A stretch of DNA of 42,255 nt from Nocardia wallacei (GTDB taxonomy: Bacteria > Actinomycetota > Actinomycetes > Mycobacteriales > Mycobacteriaceae): NCBI RefSeq assembly GCF_029869545.1, contig NZ_JARWQD010000366.1, positions 1 through 42,255 of the forward strand, in the 5' to 3' direction. The number at the start of each line of letters is the position of its first letter. Position 1 is the first letter of the stretch. The translations under genes and the position numbers were made by a program. This document shows, piece after piece, positions 1-7,605 of the stretch. The notes beneath the pieces are model-generated. The model was not told the origin of the DNA. It made no database searches and was given only the letters and a program-made list of their open reading frames with translations.

Positions 1-110
1 CCCACGCATCTCATTACTCACACCTCGGGTCCCAAGGCCCCAAATTCTGGCCGCGGGGCGGCCCCCCCCCCGGCGCGCCCCCGCGGTGGTACACGATTCA
101 CCATGCAGGC
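1..110. other. Low-quality contig start
   Basis: The first ~90 bases are rich in C and G homopolymers (a nine-plus C run near 62-71) and do not read like the coding sequence that follows. The reading frame of the hydrolase stays open through them to the edge, but without recognisable protein sequence before about base 90. I read this as a poorly assembled contig end. Confidence 0.6.
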
Positions 111-875
111 GTGGCGCTCTCGGTGTCCCGTGGCGGGCGGGGAGCGCCGCTGGTGCTATGCCCCGGGCTGCTGTCGACGCAGGCCGATCTGGACGAACTG
201 ATCGGCCTGCTGCGGCGCGACCACGATGTGGTGGCCTTCGATCTGCGGGGGCACGGCATGTCCTCGGCTGCGGATCGGTACACCTTCGAGGCGTTCCTCG
301 GTGATCTCGCCGCCGTGGTACGAGAGCTGGACCTGCCCGTCCCGCCGGTGCTGGCGGGCTATTCGCTGGGCGCGGACCTGGCCGTGCACTACGCCTGCGA
401 CAACCCCGGCACCCTCGCCGGACTCGTCCTCATCGACGGCGCGAACCCGGTGCCGGAGCCGTTCCTCACCGAGGCGGACCTGCCGGAATTCCGTGCGATG
501 TGGGAAGACTCGGTGGTGCGCAACCAGACCCGGCGCGGCACCGCGCACCAGGTGCTGCTCACCGCCAGGGACATTCTCGACCTGAATCTCGAGATCGATG
601 CGGTGCGCTCGGCGATCCTCGATCGATATCGGAGGATCGACCGCCCGATCCGCATGATCATGTCCACGTCGATGGCGGGCGACGGCGACGAAGGGCCCGC
701 GCCGCGCTGGAATCGGAACTGGCACAACGGCATCGAACGGCTCCTGCGGGAGCGGCCGCGTATTGCCGCCACCCGGCTCCGGGCCGATCATCGGCTGGTC
801 CACACCCACGCCGCGGACATCGCCCGGATCATCCGGGACGCTGTAGGAGACTGGGGCGATGCTGACCATCGGTGA
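111..875 (+). CDS. Alpha/beta hydrolase, 5' end truncated
   Basis: Serine hydrolase of the alpha/beta fold. Visible marks are the oxyanion-loop strand LVLCPG near the N-terminus, the DLRGHG turn, the nucleophile elbow GYSLGA (Ser about residue 84) and a C-terminal histidine region (RADHRLVHTHAADI). The first start codon in frame is GTG at 111, but the frame is open upstream to the window edge. Residues just before it (YTIHHAG) look like a normal hydrolase N-terminus, so the true start is probably missing or garbled by the poor contig end. The stop overlaps the start of the downstream MerR gene by 17 bases, suggesting co-transcription and coupled translation. The substrate cannot be told from sequence; small-ester or lactone hydrolysis is typical of the family. 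Confidence 0.8.
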   Translation: MALSVSRGGRGAPLVLCPGLLSTQADLDELIGLLRRDHDVVAFDLRGHGMSSAADRYTFEAFLGDLAAVVRELDLPVPPVLAGYSLGADLAVHYACDNPGTLAGLVLIDGANPVPEPFLTEADLPEFRAMWEDSVVRNQTRRGTAHQVLLTARDILDLNLEIDAVRSAILDRYRRIDRPIRMIMSTSMAGDGDEGPAPRWNRNWHNGIERLLRERPRIAATRLRADHRLVHTHAADIARIIRDAVGDWGDADHR

Positions 876-1636
876 GCTGGCGTCCCATGCCGGGGTGACG
901 GTGCGCGCGGTGCGGCACTACCACGCCAAAGGGCTGCTGCCGGAGCCGGAACGAGATCACTCGGGCTACCGGAGATACGACGGTGCCGCGGTCGTCGAGC
1001 TGATCAAGATCCGGACCCTCGCCGAGGCCGGGGTTCCGCTGTCGCGCGTGCGGGAGCTGTTGCGGGCCGGTCCCGAGGAGTTCGCCGCGGCGGTCGCCGA
1101 GATCGACGCGCGGCTGCGGGCCGAGATCCGGGAGCGGCAGCGGCACCGCGCGCGGATCGCCCGGCTCGCCGCCGGGGACAACCTGGTGCTGCCCGCGGAG
1201 GTGGTGGATTTCCTGGACCGGCTGCGCGCGCTCGGCATCGATGAGCGGATCGTCCGCGTCGAACGCGACGGTTGGATCCCCCCTGGCCGCGCACTCGCCC
1301 GACCGCGTCGCGCAGTGGGTGGCGCGCAAGCGCGAGCAGCTCGCCGATCCGCAACTCCTCGACTTCTACCGCACCCTGGGTCGCGCGCTGGACCGGCCCG
1401 GCGACGACGCGGAACTGGTCGAGCTGGCCGACGAACTGGCCGCCTACCTCGCCCGGCTCGCCGCTGAATACGGCGCGGACCACCTCGGCGATACCGGCAT
1501 GGAACCGTCGTTCGCCCACCTGCTGGACGCGGTGGTGTTCGATACCGCTCCGCCCGCCCGGCGGCTGGCCGAACTCCTGCGGGAGCGGGGCTGGGCCGGG
1601 TGGACCGAACTCGAGCGCGTGCCGCCGCAGCGATAA
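859..1636 (+). pseudogene. MerR-family regulator interrupted by a frameshift
   Basis: The N-terminal part (MLTIGELASHAGVTVRAVRHYH) is a classic MerR winged helix-turn-helix followed by a dimerisation coiled coil, read from ATG 859 with GGAGA 8 bases upstream. The frame is lost at a run of six C at 1278-1283. Removing one C joins it to the frame that continues as LAAHSPDRVAQWV and ends at 1636, giving a protein of about 258 residues with an all-helical effector domain. As written, the first frame runs out as unrelated sequence to 1467. An extra base in a homopolymer suggests a sequencing error, but a real lesion cannot be excluded. It overlaps the hydrolase gene and may control it. Confidence 0.8.
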
Positions 1637-1917
1637 CGTCCATTCTTCGCAGGGATTGCGCCACAACGGATTTGGTTACCGGAATGGAATGCGCGGCGCC
1701 GGAGGTCTCCTTGCCGGGAGAATTCGACGCCGGTCGCATTTGAACTCGGCGTGAGCGAAATTATGGTCACGCGCGCACCGGCCGGTGCCGCCGCCGGTTA
1801 CGGCCGAAAAGGCGTACGCCGCCGCCGATCCGTTCCCGCGCGCACCGCGCGCCGTCCTGAGCCGCACGCGAAATATCCATTACCCTTTGACGGCTTGCGG
1901 CCGACGATGGGAATCCC
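1637..1917. promoter_or_regulatory. Intergenic region upstream of the ABC importer
   Basis: 281 bases without a supported gene. It must hold the promoter of the four-gene importer operon. I see no convincing -35/-10 pair or strong palindrome, and no iron box. Confidence 0.35.
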
Positions 1918-2562
1918 GTGAATTTATGGAATTACGTCAGGGGACGGGGTGAGCTGCTGACGTTCCTCACCTATCAGCATGCCTCCCTGGCACTGCAGAC
2001 CGTCCTGGTCGGCACGATCGTCGCCGTCCTGGTCGCGGTGGCTGTCTATCGGCTGCCGCTGGTGTCGGCCCTGTCGCTGACCACGAGCCGGGTCATGCTG
2101 ACCATTCCGTCGCTGGCGCTGCTGGCGCTGCTGCTGGTCCCGTTCGGGCTCGGCGTGGTGCCGTCGTTCGTGATGCTGGCGTTCTTCGCGGCACTGCCGG
2201 TGATCGGCAATGCGATCGTCGGCCTGCGGTCGGTGCCCGCCTCGGTCATCGAATCCGCGCAGGGAATCGGCTTTTCGCGCTCACGCATTCTGCTGACCGT
2301 CGAATTGCCGATCGCGTGGCCGGTGATCCTGACCGGAATCCGGGTGTCCACGCAGATGATCGTCGGCGTCGCCGCCATCGTCGCCTACGTCCTCGGGCCG
2401 GGCCTGGGATCGCTGATCTTCAACGGCCTGTCCCGCCTCGGCGGCGCCAATGCCCTCGAGATGGCGCTGACCGGAACCATTCTCATCGTCTTCGTCGCGT
2501 TGGTGTTCGACGCGCTCCTCGTCCTGCTCGGACGCCTCACGATCGCAAAGGGACTCGCATGA
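1918..2562 (+). CDS. Glycine betaine/choline ABC transporter permease (OpuCB-type)
   Basis: Inner-membrane permease of 214 residues with about five to six hydrophobic segments. The cytoplasmic coupling loop carries the binding-protein-dependent permease signature (SVIESAQGIGFSRSRILLTVELPIAWPVI, positions about 104-132). It belongs to the short OpuCB/OpuCD/ProW-like permeases of osmoprotectant importers. The start is GTG 1918; a nearby ATG at 1907 is in another frame. The stop overlaps the ATPase start by four bases (ATGA). A second, divergent permease at 3797 would complete a heterodimeric channel, as in OpuC. In this window the importer plausibly feeds the betaine demethylation genes at 18-25 kb, which is inference. 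Confidence 0.9.
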   Translation: MNLWNYVRGRGELLTFLTYQHASLALQTVLVGTIVAVLVAVAVYRLPLVSALSLTTSRVMLTIPSLALLALLLVPFGLGVVPSFVMLAFFAALPVIGNAIVGLRSVPASVIESAQGIGFSRSRILLTVELPIAWPVILTGIRVSTQMIVGVAAIVAYVLGPGLGSLIFNGLSRLGGANALEMALTGTILIVFVALVFDALLVLLGRLTIAKGLA

Positions 2563-3800
2563 CCGACGTGGTAACCGGCGCCGCCATCCGCCTGGACTCG
2601 GTCGTCAAACGGTATCGGGGCCAGGACAAGCCCGCGGTCGAGCGCCTCGACCTGGAGATCGAGGCGGGCAAGATCGTCGCGTTCGTCGGGCCGTCGGGTT
2701 GCGGCAAGACGACCACGCTCAAGATGATCAACCGGCTGATCGAGCCGACCGAGGGCCGCATCTTCATCGGCGGCCGCGATGTCACCCGCGAGGATCCGGA
2801 CACGCTGCGGCAGTCGATCGGGTACGTGATCCAGTCCGGCGGCCTGTTCCCGCACTGGTCGGTCGCCAAGAATGTCGGCGCCATCCCGCGGGTGCTCGGG
2901 TGGGACAAGAAGCGGATCGCCGAGCGCACCGAGTATCTGCTCGACCTGGTCGGGCTCGATCCGGACACCTTCGCCGACCGGCTGCCCAAGGACATGTCGG
3001 GCGGGCAGCAGCAGCGGGTCGGTGTCGCCCGCGCGCTGGCGGCCGATCCGCCCGTGCTGCTCATGGACGAGCCGTTCGGTGCGGTCGATCCGATCACGCG
3101 GGTTCGCCTGCAGGACAGCCTGATCGGGATCCAGCACGAACTCGGCAAGACCATCGTGATCGTCACCCACGATTTCGAGGAGGCCACCAAGCTCGGTGAC
3201 AAGGTGCTCATCCTGTCCGAGGGCGGTCACGTCGAGCAGTACGGGACCCCGGAGGAGATCCTGACCGATCCGGCCACGCCGTTCGTGGAGGAGTTCGTCG
3301 GATCCGGCGCGAAGCTGGCGTATCTGACGGTGCAGCGGGTGCGCGATGTCGAATGCGACGAGGTGGTCACCGCGCGGATCGGGGAGCCGGCGCAGCAGGT
3401 GATCGACCGCGCGAAGGCGTCGGGGCACAGCTGGGTGGTGGTCGTCGACGCGGCCGGGCGGCCGCGGTCGTGGCCCACGCTGGCGCAGGTGGCGAGCAAA
3501 CCGGAGGTCTCCGACTACCTCGATCGGCGGCTGCCCGTCGTCGCTCGCTCCTCGACCCTCAACGACGCGCTCGACGCCATGCTCGCGGCCAGCCAGGGCG
3601 CGACGCTCGTCACCGACGGCCGCGGCGCGGTCGTCGGCTCGCTCAGCATCGACTCGGTGACCGAGACGATCCAGGCCAAGCTCGCCGACGTGCGCGCCGC
3701 GGAGGCCACCTCGTACGAAACCTACGTCGACGGCACCGATCCCGCGCCGACCCCGATCGTGGCCGCCGACGAGCAGCCCGGATCGGGCGGGCAGTCATGA
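2559..3800 (+). CDS. Glycine betaine/choline ABC transporter ATPase with CBS region (OpuCA-type)
   Basis: ATP-binding subunit of 413 residues. Walker A is GPSGCGKTTT (about 44-53), the signature is SGGQQQRVGVARAL and Walker B is VLLMDEPFGAVDP. The Q-loop region contains YVIQSGGLFPH, typical of the OpuCA/ProV branch. The C-terminal ~130 residues form a CBS-type region (VARSSTLNDALDAML, GAVVGSLSIDSV), which in OpuA/OpuC senses ionic strength or nucleotide. The start is ATG 2559, overlapping the previous stop by four bases; upstream in-frame codons belong to a shadow of the permease gene. The 3' end overlaps the next permease by four bases, so the operon is tightly coupled. Confidence 0.93.
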   Translation: MTDVVTGAAIRLDSVVKRYRGQDKPAVERLDLEIEAGKIVAFVGPSGCGKTTTLKMINRLIEPTEGRIFIGGRDVTREDPDTLRQSIGYVIQSGGLFPHWSVAKNVGAIPRVLGWDKKRIAERTEYLLDLVGLDPDTFADRLPKDMSGGQQQRVGVARALAADPPVLLMDEPFGAVDPITRVRLQDSLIGIQHELGKTIVIVTHDFEEATKLGDKVLILSEGGHVEQYGTPEEILTDPATPFVEEFVGSGAKLAYLTVQRVRDVECDEVVTARIGEPAQQVIDRAKASGHSWVVVVDAAGRPRSWPTLAQVASKPEVSDYLDRRLPVVARSSTLNDALDAMLAASQGATLVTDGRGAVVGSLSIDSVTETIQAKLADVRAAEATSYETYVDGTDPAPTPIVAADEQPGSGGQS

Positions 3801-4534
3801 AGCGCCTGCGCCGCATTCCGATGGACGTGTGGTTCGAGCCGCTGATCATCCTCGTCATCGGCATCGGCTACATCCTCTGGTATCGGTCGACGACGCTGAC
3901 CCCGACCGAGCAGGCGTCCCTCGGCTGGGACAACCTGCGGAACACGATCGCAGAGCACATCAAGCTGACCGTGGTGGCGACGGTGATCGTGGTGGTCGTG
4001 GCGATCCCGCTGGGCATCGCCCTGACCCGCCCCGCGCTGCGGCGCCTCGAACCCCTCGCCGTCAATATCGCCAATATCGGCCAGGCCGCGCCCGCGGTCG
4101 GGCTGCTGGTGCTGTTCACCTTCTGGCTCGGCACCGGATTCCGCACGGCGATAGTCGGTCTCGTGGTGTACGCGATCCTGCCGATCCTGCAGAACACCAT
4201 CATCGGGTTGCGGCAGGTGGATCAGCGCACGATCGAGGCGTCGCGCGGGATCGGATTCTCCGGCGCCCGCACGCTGTTGCAGGTCGAGCTGCCGCTCGCG
4301 GTGCCGGTGATCCTCAACGGCGTGCGCACGGCGCTGGTCATCCTCGTCGGGACCGCGACGCTGAGCACGTTCATCGGCGCGACCAGCCTCGGCACGCTCA
4401 TCACCACCGGCGTCACGCTGTTTCTGCCCAAGCTGCTCGTCTCCGGTGCGATCCTGGTCGGGCTGCTGGCGCTGACCATCGACTGGCTGGGTCGGCTGGT
4501 GGAACTGGCCGCGACTCCGCGAGGTGTCTCATGA
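3797..4534 (+). CDS. Glycine betaine/choline ABC transporter permease (OpuCD-type)
   Basis: Second permease, 245 residues. It has an N-terminal membrane segment (LIILVIGIGYILWY), a short external loop and about five further membrane helices. The coupling motif is TIEASRGIGFSGARTLLQVELPLAVPVI. It is more similar in layout to OpuCD than to the first permease, and the two would form a heterodimer with the ATPase at 2559. The start is ATG 3797, overlapping the ATPase stop (ATGA). The stop overlaps the binding-protein start at 4531. Substrate assignment rests on family and on the binding protein, not on any residue seen here. Confidence 0.9.
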   Translation: MKRLRRIPMDVWFEPLIILVIGIGYILWYRSTTLTPTEQASLGWDNLRNTIAEHIKLTVVATVIVVVVAIPLGIALTRPALRRLEPLAVNIANIGQAAPAVGLLVLFTFWLGTGFRTAIVGLVVYAILPILQNTIIGLRQVDQRTIEASRGIGFSGARTLLQVELPLAVPVILNGVRTALVILVGTATLSTFIGATSLGTLITTGVTLFLPKLLVSGAILVGLLALTIDWLGRLVELAATPRGVS

Positions 4535-5508
4535 GGCCGCGGCTGATTCGCGCGATTTCCGTACTCGCGGTGACGGTGTCGATGCTCGCCGGGTGTGGGC
4601 TGGTCAGCTCGTCCGGCAAGTTCCACGAGGCGAGCCTGCCGGGCGGCGAGCGGCCCCTCGACGGTGCCGAGCTGGTCGTCACCTCGAAGAGTTTCACCGA
4701 GGGCGTCCTGCTCGGCAAGATCACCGCGACCTACCTGGCCGCGGCGGGCGCCGACATCCGGGACATGACCGGGGCGCCGGGTTCCGCGTCGTCGCGGCAG
4801 GCGCAGCTCAACGGCGACGCCGACGTGCTGTGGGAGTACACCGGCACCGGATGGGTCAACTACCACAACCAGACCGAGACGATCTCGGATCCGCACGAGC
4901 TCTGGCAGCGGGTCCACGATCTCGAGAAGCGCGACTACGACCTGGAGTGGCTGCCGCCCGCCAACTTCAACGACACCTACGCGTTCGGGGCCTCGACGCC
5001 GACCGCCGAACGGCTGCGGGTGCGGTCGCTGTCGGAGGTGGCCGCGCTGCCGGTGCCCGACCGGACCTTCTGCGTCGACGACGAATTCTTCAGCCGCTCG
5101 GACGGTTTCATCCCGATGCTGCAGAAATACGGTATCCCGTACAACGATCCGAACGGGGTCCCGGCGGGCAACGTGACGCGGATGGATGCCGGTGTGGTCT
5201 ATACGGCGACGGCCAAGGGCGCGCCGTGCCACTTCGGCATGATCTACACCACCGACGGGCGGGTCAAGAACCTGAATCTCGTTGTGCTCGACGACGACAG
5301 GAAGTTCTTCCTGCCCTACAGCGGCACGGCGGTCGTGCGCGGCGCCGTCCTCGACCGCCATCCGGAACTGCGCCCGCTGCTCGCGACGATCTCCGAGCAC
5401 CTGACCGATCAGCTGATGCAGGAGCTGAACGGGCGCGTGGATATCGAGGGCGAGGATCCCGCCGATGTCGCCTACGACTGGCTGCGGAGCGAGAAGCTGG
5501 TGGAGTAG
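4531..5508 (+). CDS. Osmoprotectant/quaternary-amine binding lipoprotein (OpuCC/ProX-type)
   Basis: Extracytoplasmic substrate-binding protein of 325 residues with a lipoprotein signal: basic start, hydrophobic core, lipobox SMLAGC with the lipidated Cys at about residue 22. The mature part begins LVVTSKSFTEGVLLGKI, the hallmark of OpuAC-type (PF04069) binding proteins, and continues with DVLWEYTGTGW, which carries aromatic residues of the kind that form the cation-binding cage. The C-terminus overlaps the convergent monooxygenase gene by 37 bases, leaving no room for a separate terminator. Glycine betaine, choline or carnitine are possible ligands. Confidence 0.9.
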   Translation: MRPRLIRAISVLAVTVSMLAGCGLVSSSGKFHEASLPGGERPLDGAELVVTSKSFTEGVLLGKITATYLAAAGADIRDMTGAPGSASSRQAQLNGDADVLWEYTGTGWVNYHNQTETISDPHELWQRVHDLEKRDYDLEWLPPANFNDTYAFGASTPTAERLRVRSLSEVAALPVPDRTFCVDDEFFSRSDGFIPMLQKYGIPYNDPNGVPAGNVTRMDAGVVYTATAKGAPCHFGMIYTTDGRVKNLNLVVLDDDRKFFLPYSGTAVVRGAVLDRHPELRPLLATISEHLTDQLMQELNGRVDIEGEDPADVAYDWLRSEKLVE

Positions 5509-7013
5509 CGGTAGTCCCCGAGCGGGAAATGCCGATTCTCCCAATACATTTCCAGCTGGGTCGAGGGGCGGAAGGCGGCGCCGTCGCCCTGGTAGTTGAT
5601 GTAGTAGGTGTTGGACGCGGCGCAGCCCTGGGAGAACAGGTGGGTGTTCTTGGCGCGGCGGTCCATGCGCGCGAAGTACCGGTCGTGGGGCTCCTGGCGC
5701 ACCTCGACGCAGGTCGCCCCGCGGCGGCGGGCCTCGGCGATCACCCGCGCCGCGTGCGCGGTGGTCGATTCGATCAGCGGGATGTAGGAGCCCGGCGCGT
5801 AGGCGTAGGGACCGATGATGAGGAACGAATTGGGGAAGCCGGGCACCGAGACGCCCTGGTAGGCCTGGTAGCGGTGGCGGTCCCAGAACTCGCCGAGATC
5901 CAGTCCGCCGCGGCCGATCACCGGATACGGCGGCGTGGCGCCCCGCTCCATCACCTTGAATCCGGTGGCGCACACCACCATGTCGAATCGCCGCTCCGCG
6001 CCGTCGGTGGTGACGATGCCGTGCGGGGTGAAGCGCCGGATCGGCGTGGTGTTCAGGTCCACGTTGGGCCGGGTGAAGGTGCGGAAGTAGTTGTTGGACA
6101 CCGACGGTCGCTTGCAGCCGAGCCGATAGTCGGGGGTGAGCTTGCGGCGCAGGGCCGGGTCGCGCACCTGGCTGAACAGGTAGCCTCGCAGGGCGGTCTC
6201 GCCGAGCGTGATGGCGGCCGAGGTGAGCCGCGGATAATTCGACAACGCCAGCCCCGCACCGAGTCCCGCGTTCACCCCGACATTGCCGACCAGCCGGACC
6301 GTGCTCTGCAGCGGCGGGAAGTTCAATATCGCGTTGAGCGCCGGACCCATCCGGAAGTCCGGCTTGGGCCCGATCCAGATCGCGCGCCGCTGATACACCG
6401 TCAGCTGCGCAGCGTCCTTGGCCAGTTCGGGAATGAGCTGCAAACCGGTTGCGCCCGTGCCGATTACGGCGATCCGCTGGCCTCGGTAGTCGTAGGAGTG
6501 GTCCCACCGGGCGCTGTGCACGATCTTGCCGGTGTAGGTGTCGATGCCGTCGATATCCGGATTCTGGGGCGTCTCGAGGCCGCCGACCGCGCCGATCACG
6601 AAGCGCGCGGTGATCTCCTCACCGGATTCCGTGGTGATCCGCCACATGTCGTTGCGCTCGTCGAAAACGCCCTTCTCGCACGCGCAATCGAGCCGCAGCT
6701 TGTCCCGCAGGCCCTGCTTGTCCACGACTTCCTCGGCGTAGCGCTGGATTTCGTGCCCCGGGGCGAAGAACCGCGACCAGTTCGAGCGCTGCTGGAAGGA
6801 GAAGTTGTAGACGGGGGAGGGGACGTCGACTGCGACACCGGGATAGGTGTTGGCGAACCAGGTGCCGCCGACCCGACCCCATTTGTCGATGATCAGGAAG
6901 TCCTCGACGCCGACCCTGCGCAGGGCCACGCCGGCGCCGATGCCGCCGAGACCGGCGCCGATGACGACGACCTCGTACTGCGGCGCGACGCGGGAATCGT
7001 GGGTGGAGTTCAT
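5472..7013 (-). CDS. Flavin-containing (Baeyer-Villiger-type) monooxygenase
   Basis: NADPH/FAD monooxygenase of 513 residues. The FAD Rossmann motif is GAGLGGIGAG (about 19-28) and the NADP Rossmann motif is GTGATG (about 185-190). Between them is the Baeyer-Villiger fingerprint, Y160-x-G-x3-H166-x3-W170-D171, with Tyr where Phe is usual. Such enzymes insert oxygen next to a ketone or oxidise S/N atoms; the substrate is unknown. The start is ATG 7013 with AAAGGA 8 bases upstream on the minus strand. A promoter at 7045-7073 lies directly upstream, so it can be transcribed separately from the MerR-like gene behind it. The 3' end overlaps the ABC binding-protein gene by 37 bases. Confidence 0.92.
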   Translation of the reverse strand: MNSTHDSRVAPQYEVVVIGAGLGGIGAGVALRRVGVEDFLIIDKWGRVGGTWFANTYPGVAVDVPSPVYNFSFQQRSNWSRFFAPGHEIQRYAEEVVDKQGLRDKLRLDCACEKGVFDERNDMWRITTESGEEITARFVIGAVGGLETPQNPDIDGIDTYTGKIVHSARWDHSYDYRGQRIAVIGTGATGLQLIPELAKDAAQLTVYQRRAIWIGPKPDFRMGPALNAILNFPPLQSTVRLVGNVGVNAGLGAGLALSNYPRLTSAAITLGETALRGYLFSQVRDPALRRKLTPDYRLGCKRPSVSNNYFRTFTRPNVDLNTTPIRRFTPHGIVTTDGAERRFDMVVCATGFKVMERGATPPYPVIGRGGLDLGEFWDRHRYQAYQGVSVPGFPNSFLIIGPYAYAPGSYIPLIESTTAHAARVIAEARRRGATCVEVRQEPHDRYFARMDRRAKNTHLFSQGCAASNTYYINYQGDGAAFRPSTQLEMYWENRHFPLGDYRYSTSFSLRSQS

Positions 7014-7044
7014 CGCCGGAATCCTTTGCTGCGGACGTCAGTCC

Positions 7045-7073
7045 AGCATACGACTGTCTGAGACAGCCTTCAA
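7045..7073 (-). promoter_or_regulatory. Promoter of the monooxygenase with a palindromic operator in its spacer
   Basis: On the minus strand, -35 TTGAAG (7073-7068) and -10 TATGCT (7050-7045) are separated by exactly 17 bases. The spacer contains a perfect odd palindrome, CTGTCT-C-AGACAG (7066-7054). Placing a dyad between -35 and -10 is the usual MerR-family operator geometry, and a MerR-like gene ends 5 bases upstream. The predicted transcript would have a leader of about 25 bases before ATG 7013. Confidence 0.6.
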
Positions 7074-7077
7074 GGAG

Positions 7078-7503
7078 TCATCGGCCACCGTCCGCCATGC
7101 GGCTGGCGGTCATCTCGCGCAGGTAGGGGCACTCGTCGGCGGGGTTGGTGTCGGGGCAGGTCAGCAGGTGTTCCAAATGGGCCTTCGCGGTCTCCAGCCG
7201 CCGCTGCTGCTGCTCGATCGCGGCGATCCGCCCGAGTACCGCGCGGCGCCAGTCGTGGGTGTGCGCGGTGAGGATCGTGGCGATCTCGTCGAGGTTCATC
7301 AGGCCGGTGTCGCGCCACATCTGGATCAGCCCGATCCGGTGTAGTTCGTCCGGGCCGTACAGGCGCCACCGCGACCGGCGCTGCGCCGGGCGGAGCAGTC
7401 CGCGCTGCTCCCAGTAGCGCAGTGCCGAGTCGGCGAGGCCGAAACGGCGTGCGGCAGCGCCGATTCCGAGCAGGCCGTCGTCTGCCGCCGGGGTGTTGCT
7501 CAT
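7078..7503 (-). CDS. MerR-family transcriptional regulator
   Basis: About 141 residues. An N-terminal MerR helix-turn-helix (LLGIGAAARRFGLADSALRYWEQRGLL) is followed by a long helix (WRRAVLGRIAAIEQQQRRLETAKAHLEHL) for dimerisation. The C-terminal tail has two cysteines spaced C-x8-C (TCPDTNPADECPYLR), a feature seen in several actinobacterial MerR proteins. I prefer ATG 7503, preceded by GGTGGGTGAG, over GTG 7527, which has no Shine-Dalgarno sequence and would add eight residues. It lies 64 bases upstream of the monooxygenase start, whose promoter carries a dyad in the spacer, so control of that gene is likely. Effector unknown. Confidence 0.87.
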   Translation of the reverse strand: MSNTPAADDGLLGIGAAARRFGLADSALRYWEQRGLLRPAQRRSRWRLYGPDELHRIGLIQMWRDTGLMNLDEIATILTAHTHDWRRAVLGRIAAIEQQQRRLETAKAHLEHLLTCPDTNPADECPYLREMTASRMADGGR

Positions 7504-7537
7504 CTCACCCACCGTCCCTGTCGTCACGGTCTTGATC

Positions 7538-7551
7538 TGAAGCCGACTTCA
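7538..7551. promoter_or_regulatory. Inverted repeat in the divergent MerR/flavoprotein promoter region
   Basis: TGAAG-CCGA-CTTCA: 5-bp arms, 4-base spacer, just upstream of the MerR-like gene. It is a candidate autoregulatory operator. It differs in sequence from the palindrome at 7054-7066, so both cannot be ideal sites for one protein. Confidence 0.35.
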
Positions 7552-7560
7552 AATGGTTCG

Positions 7561-7576
7561 GTTAGGCAACCCTAAC
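7561..7576. promoter_or_regulatory. Inverted repeat resembling a degenerate iron box
   Basis: GTTAGG-CAAC-CCTAAC: perfect 6-bp arms, 30 bases upstream of the flavoprotein start at 7606. It shares GGTTAGGC with the iron boxes at 26605 and 29711 but lacks one base in the centre, so it is only a weak candidate for a DtxR/IdeR site. Confidence 0.3.
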
Positions 7577-7605
7577 GGATGCGCTACGGAGAGAGGTAGA
7601 TTCTG

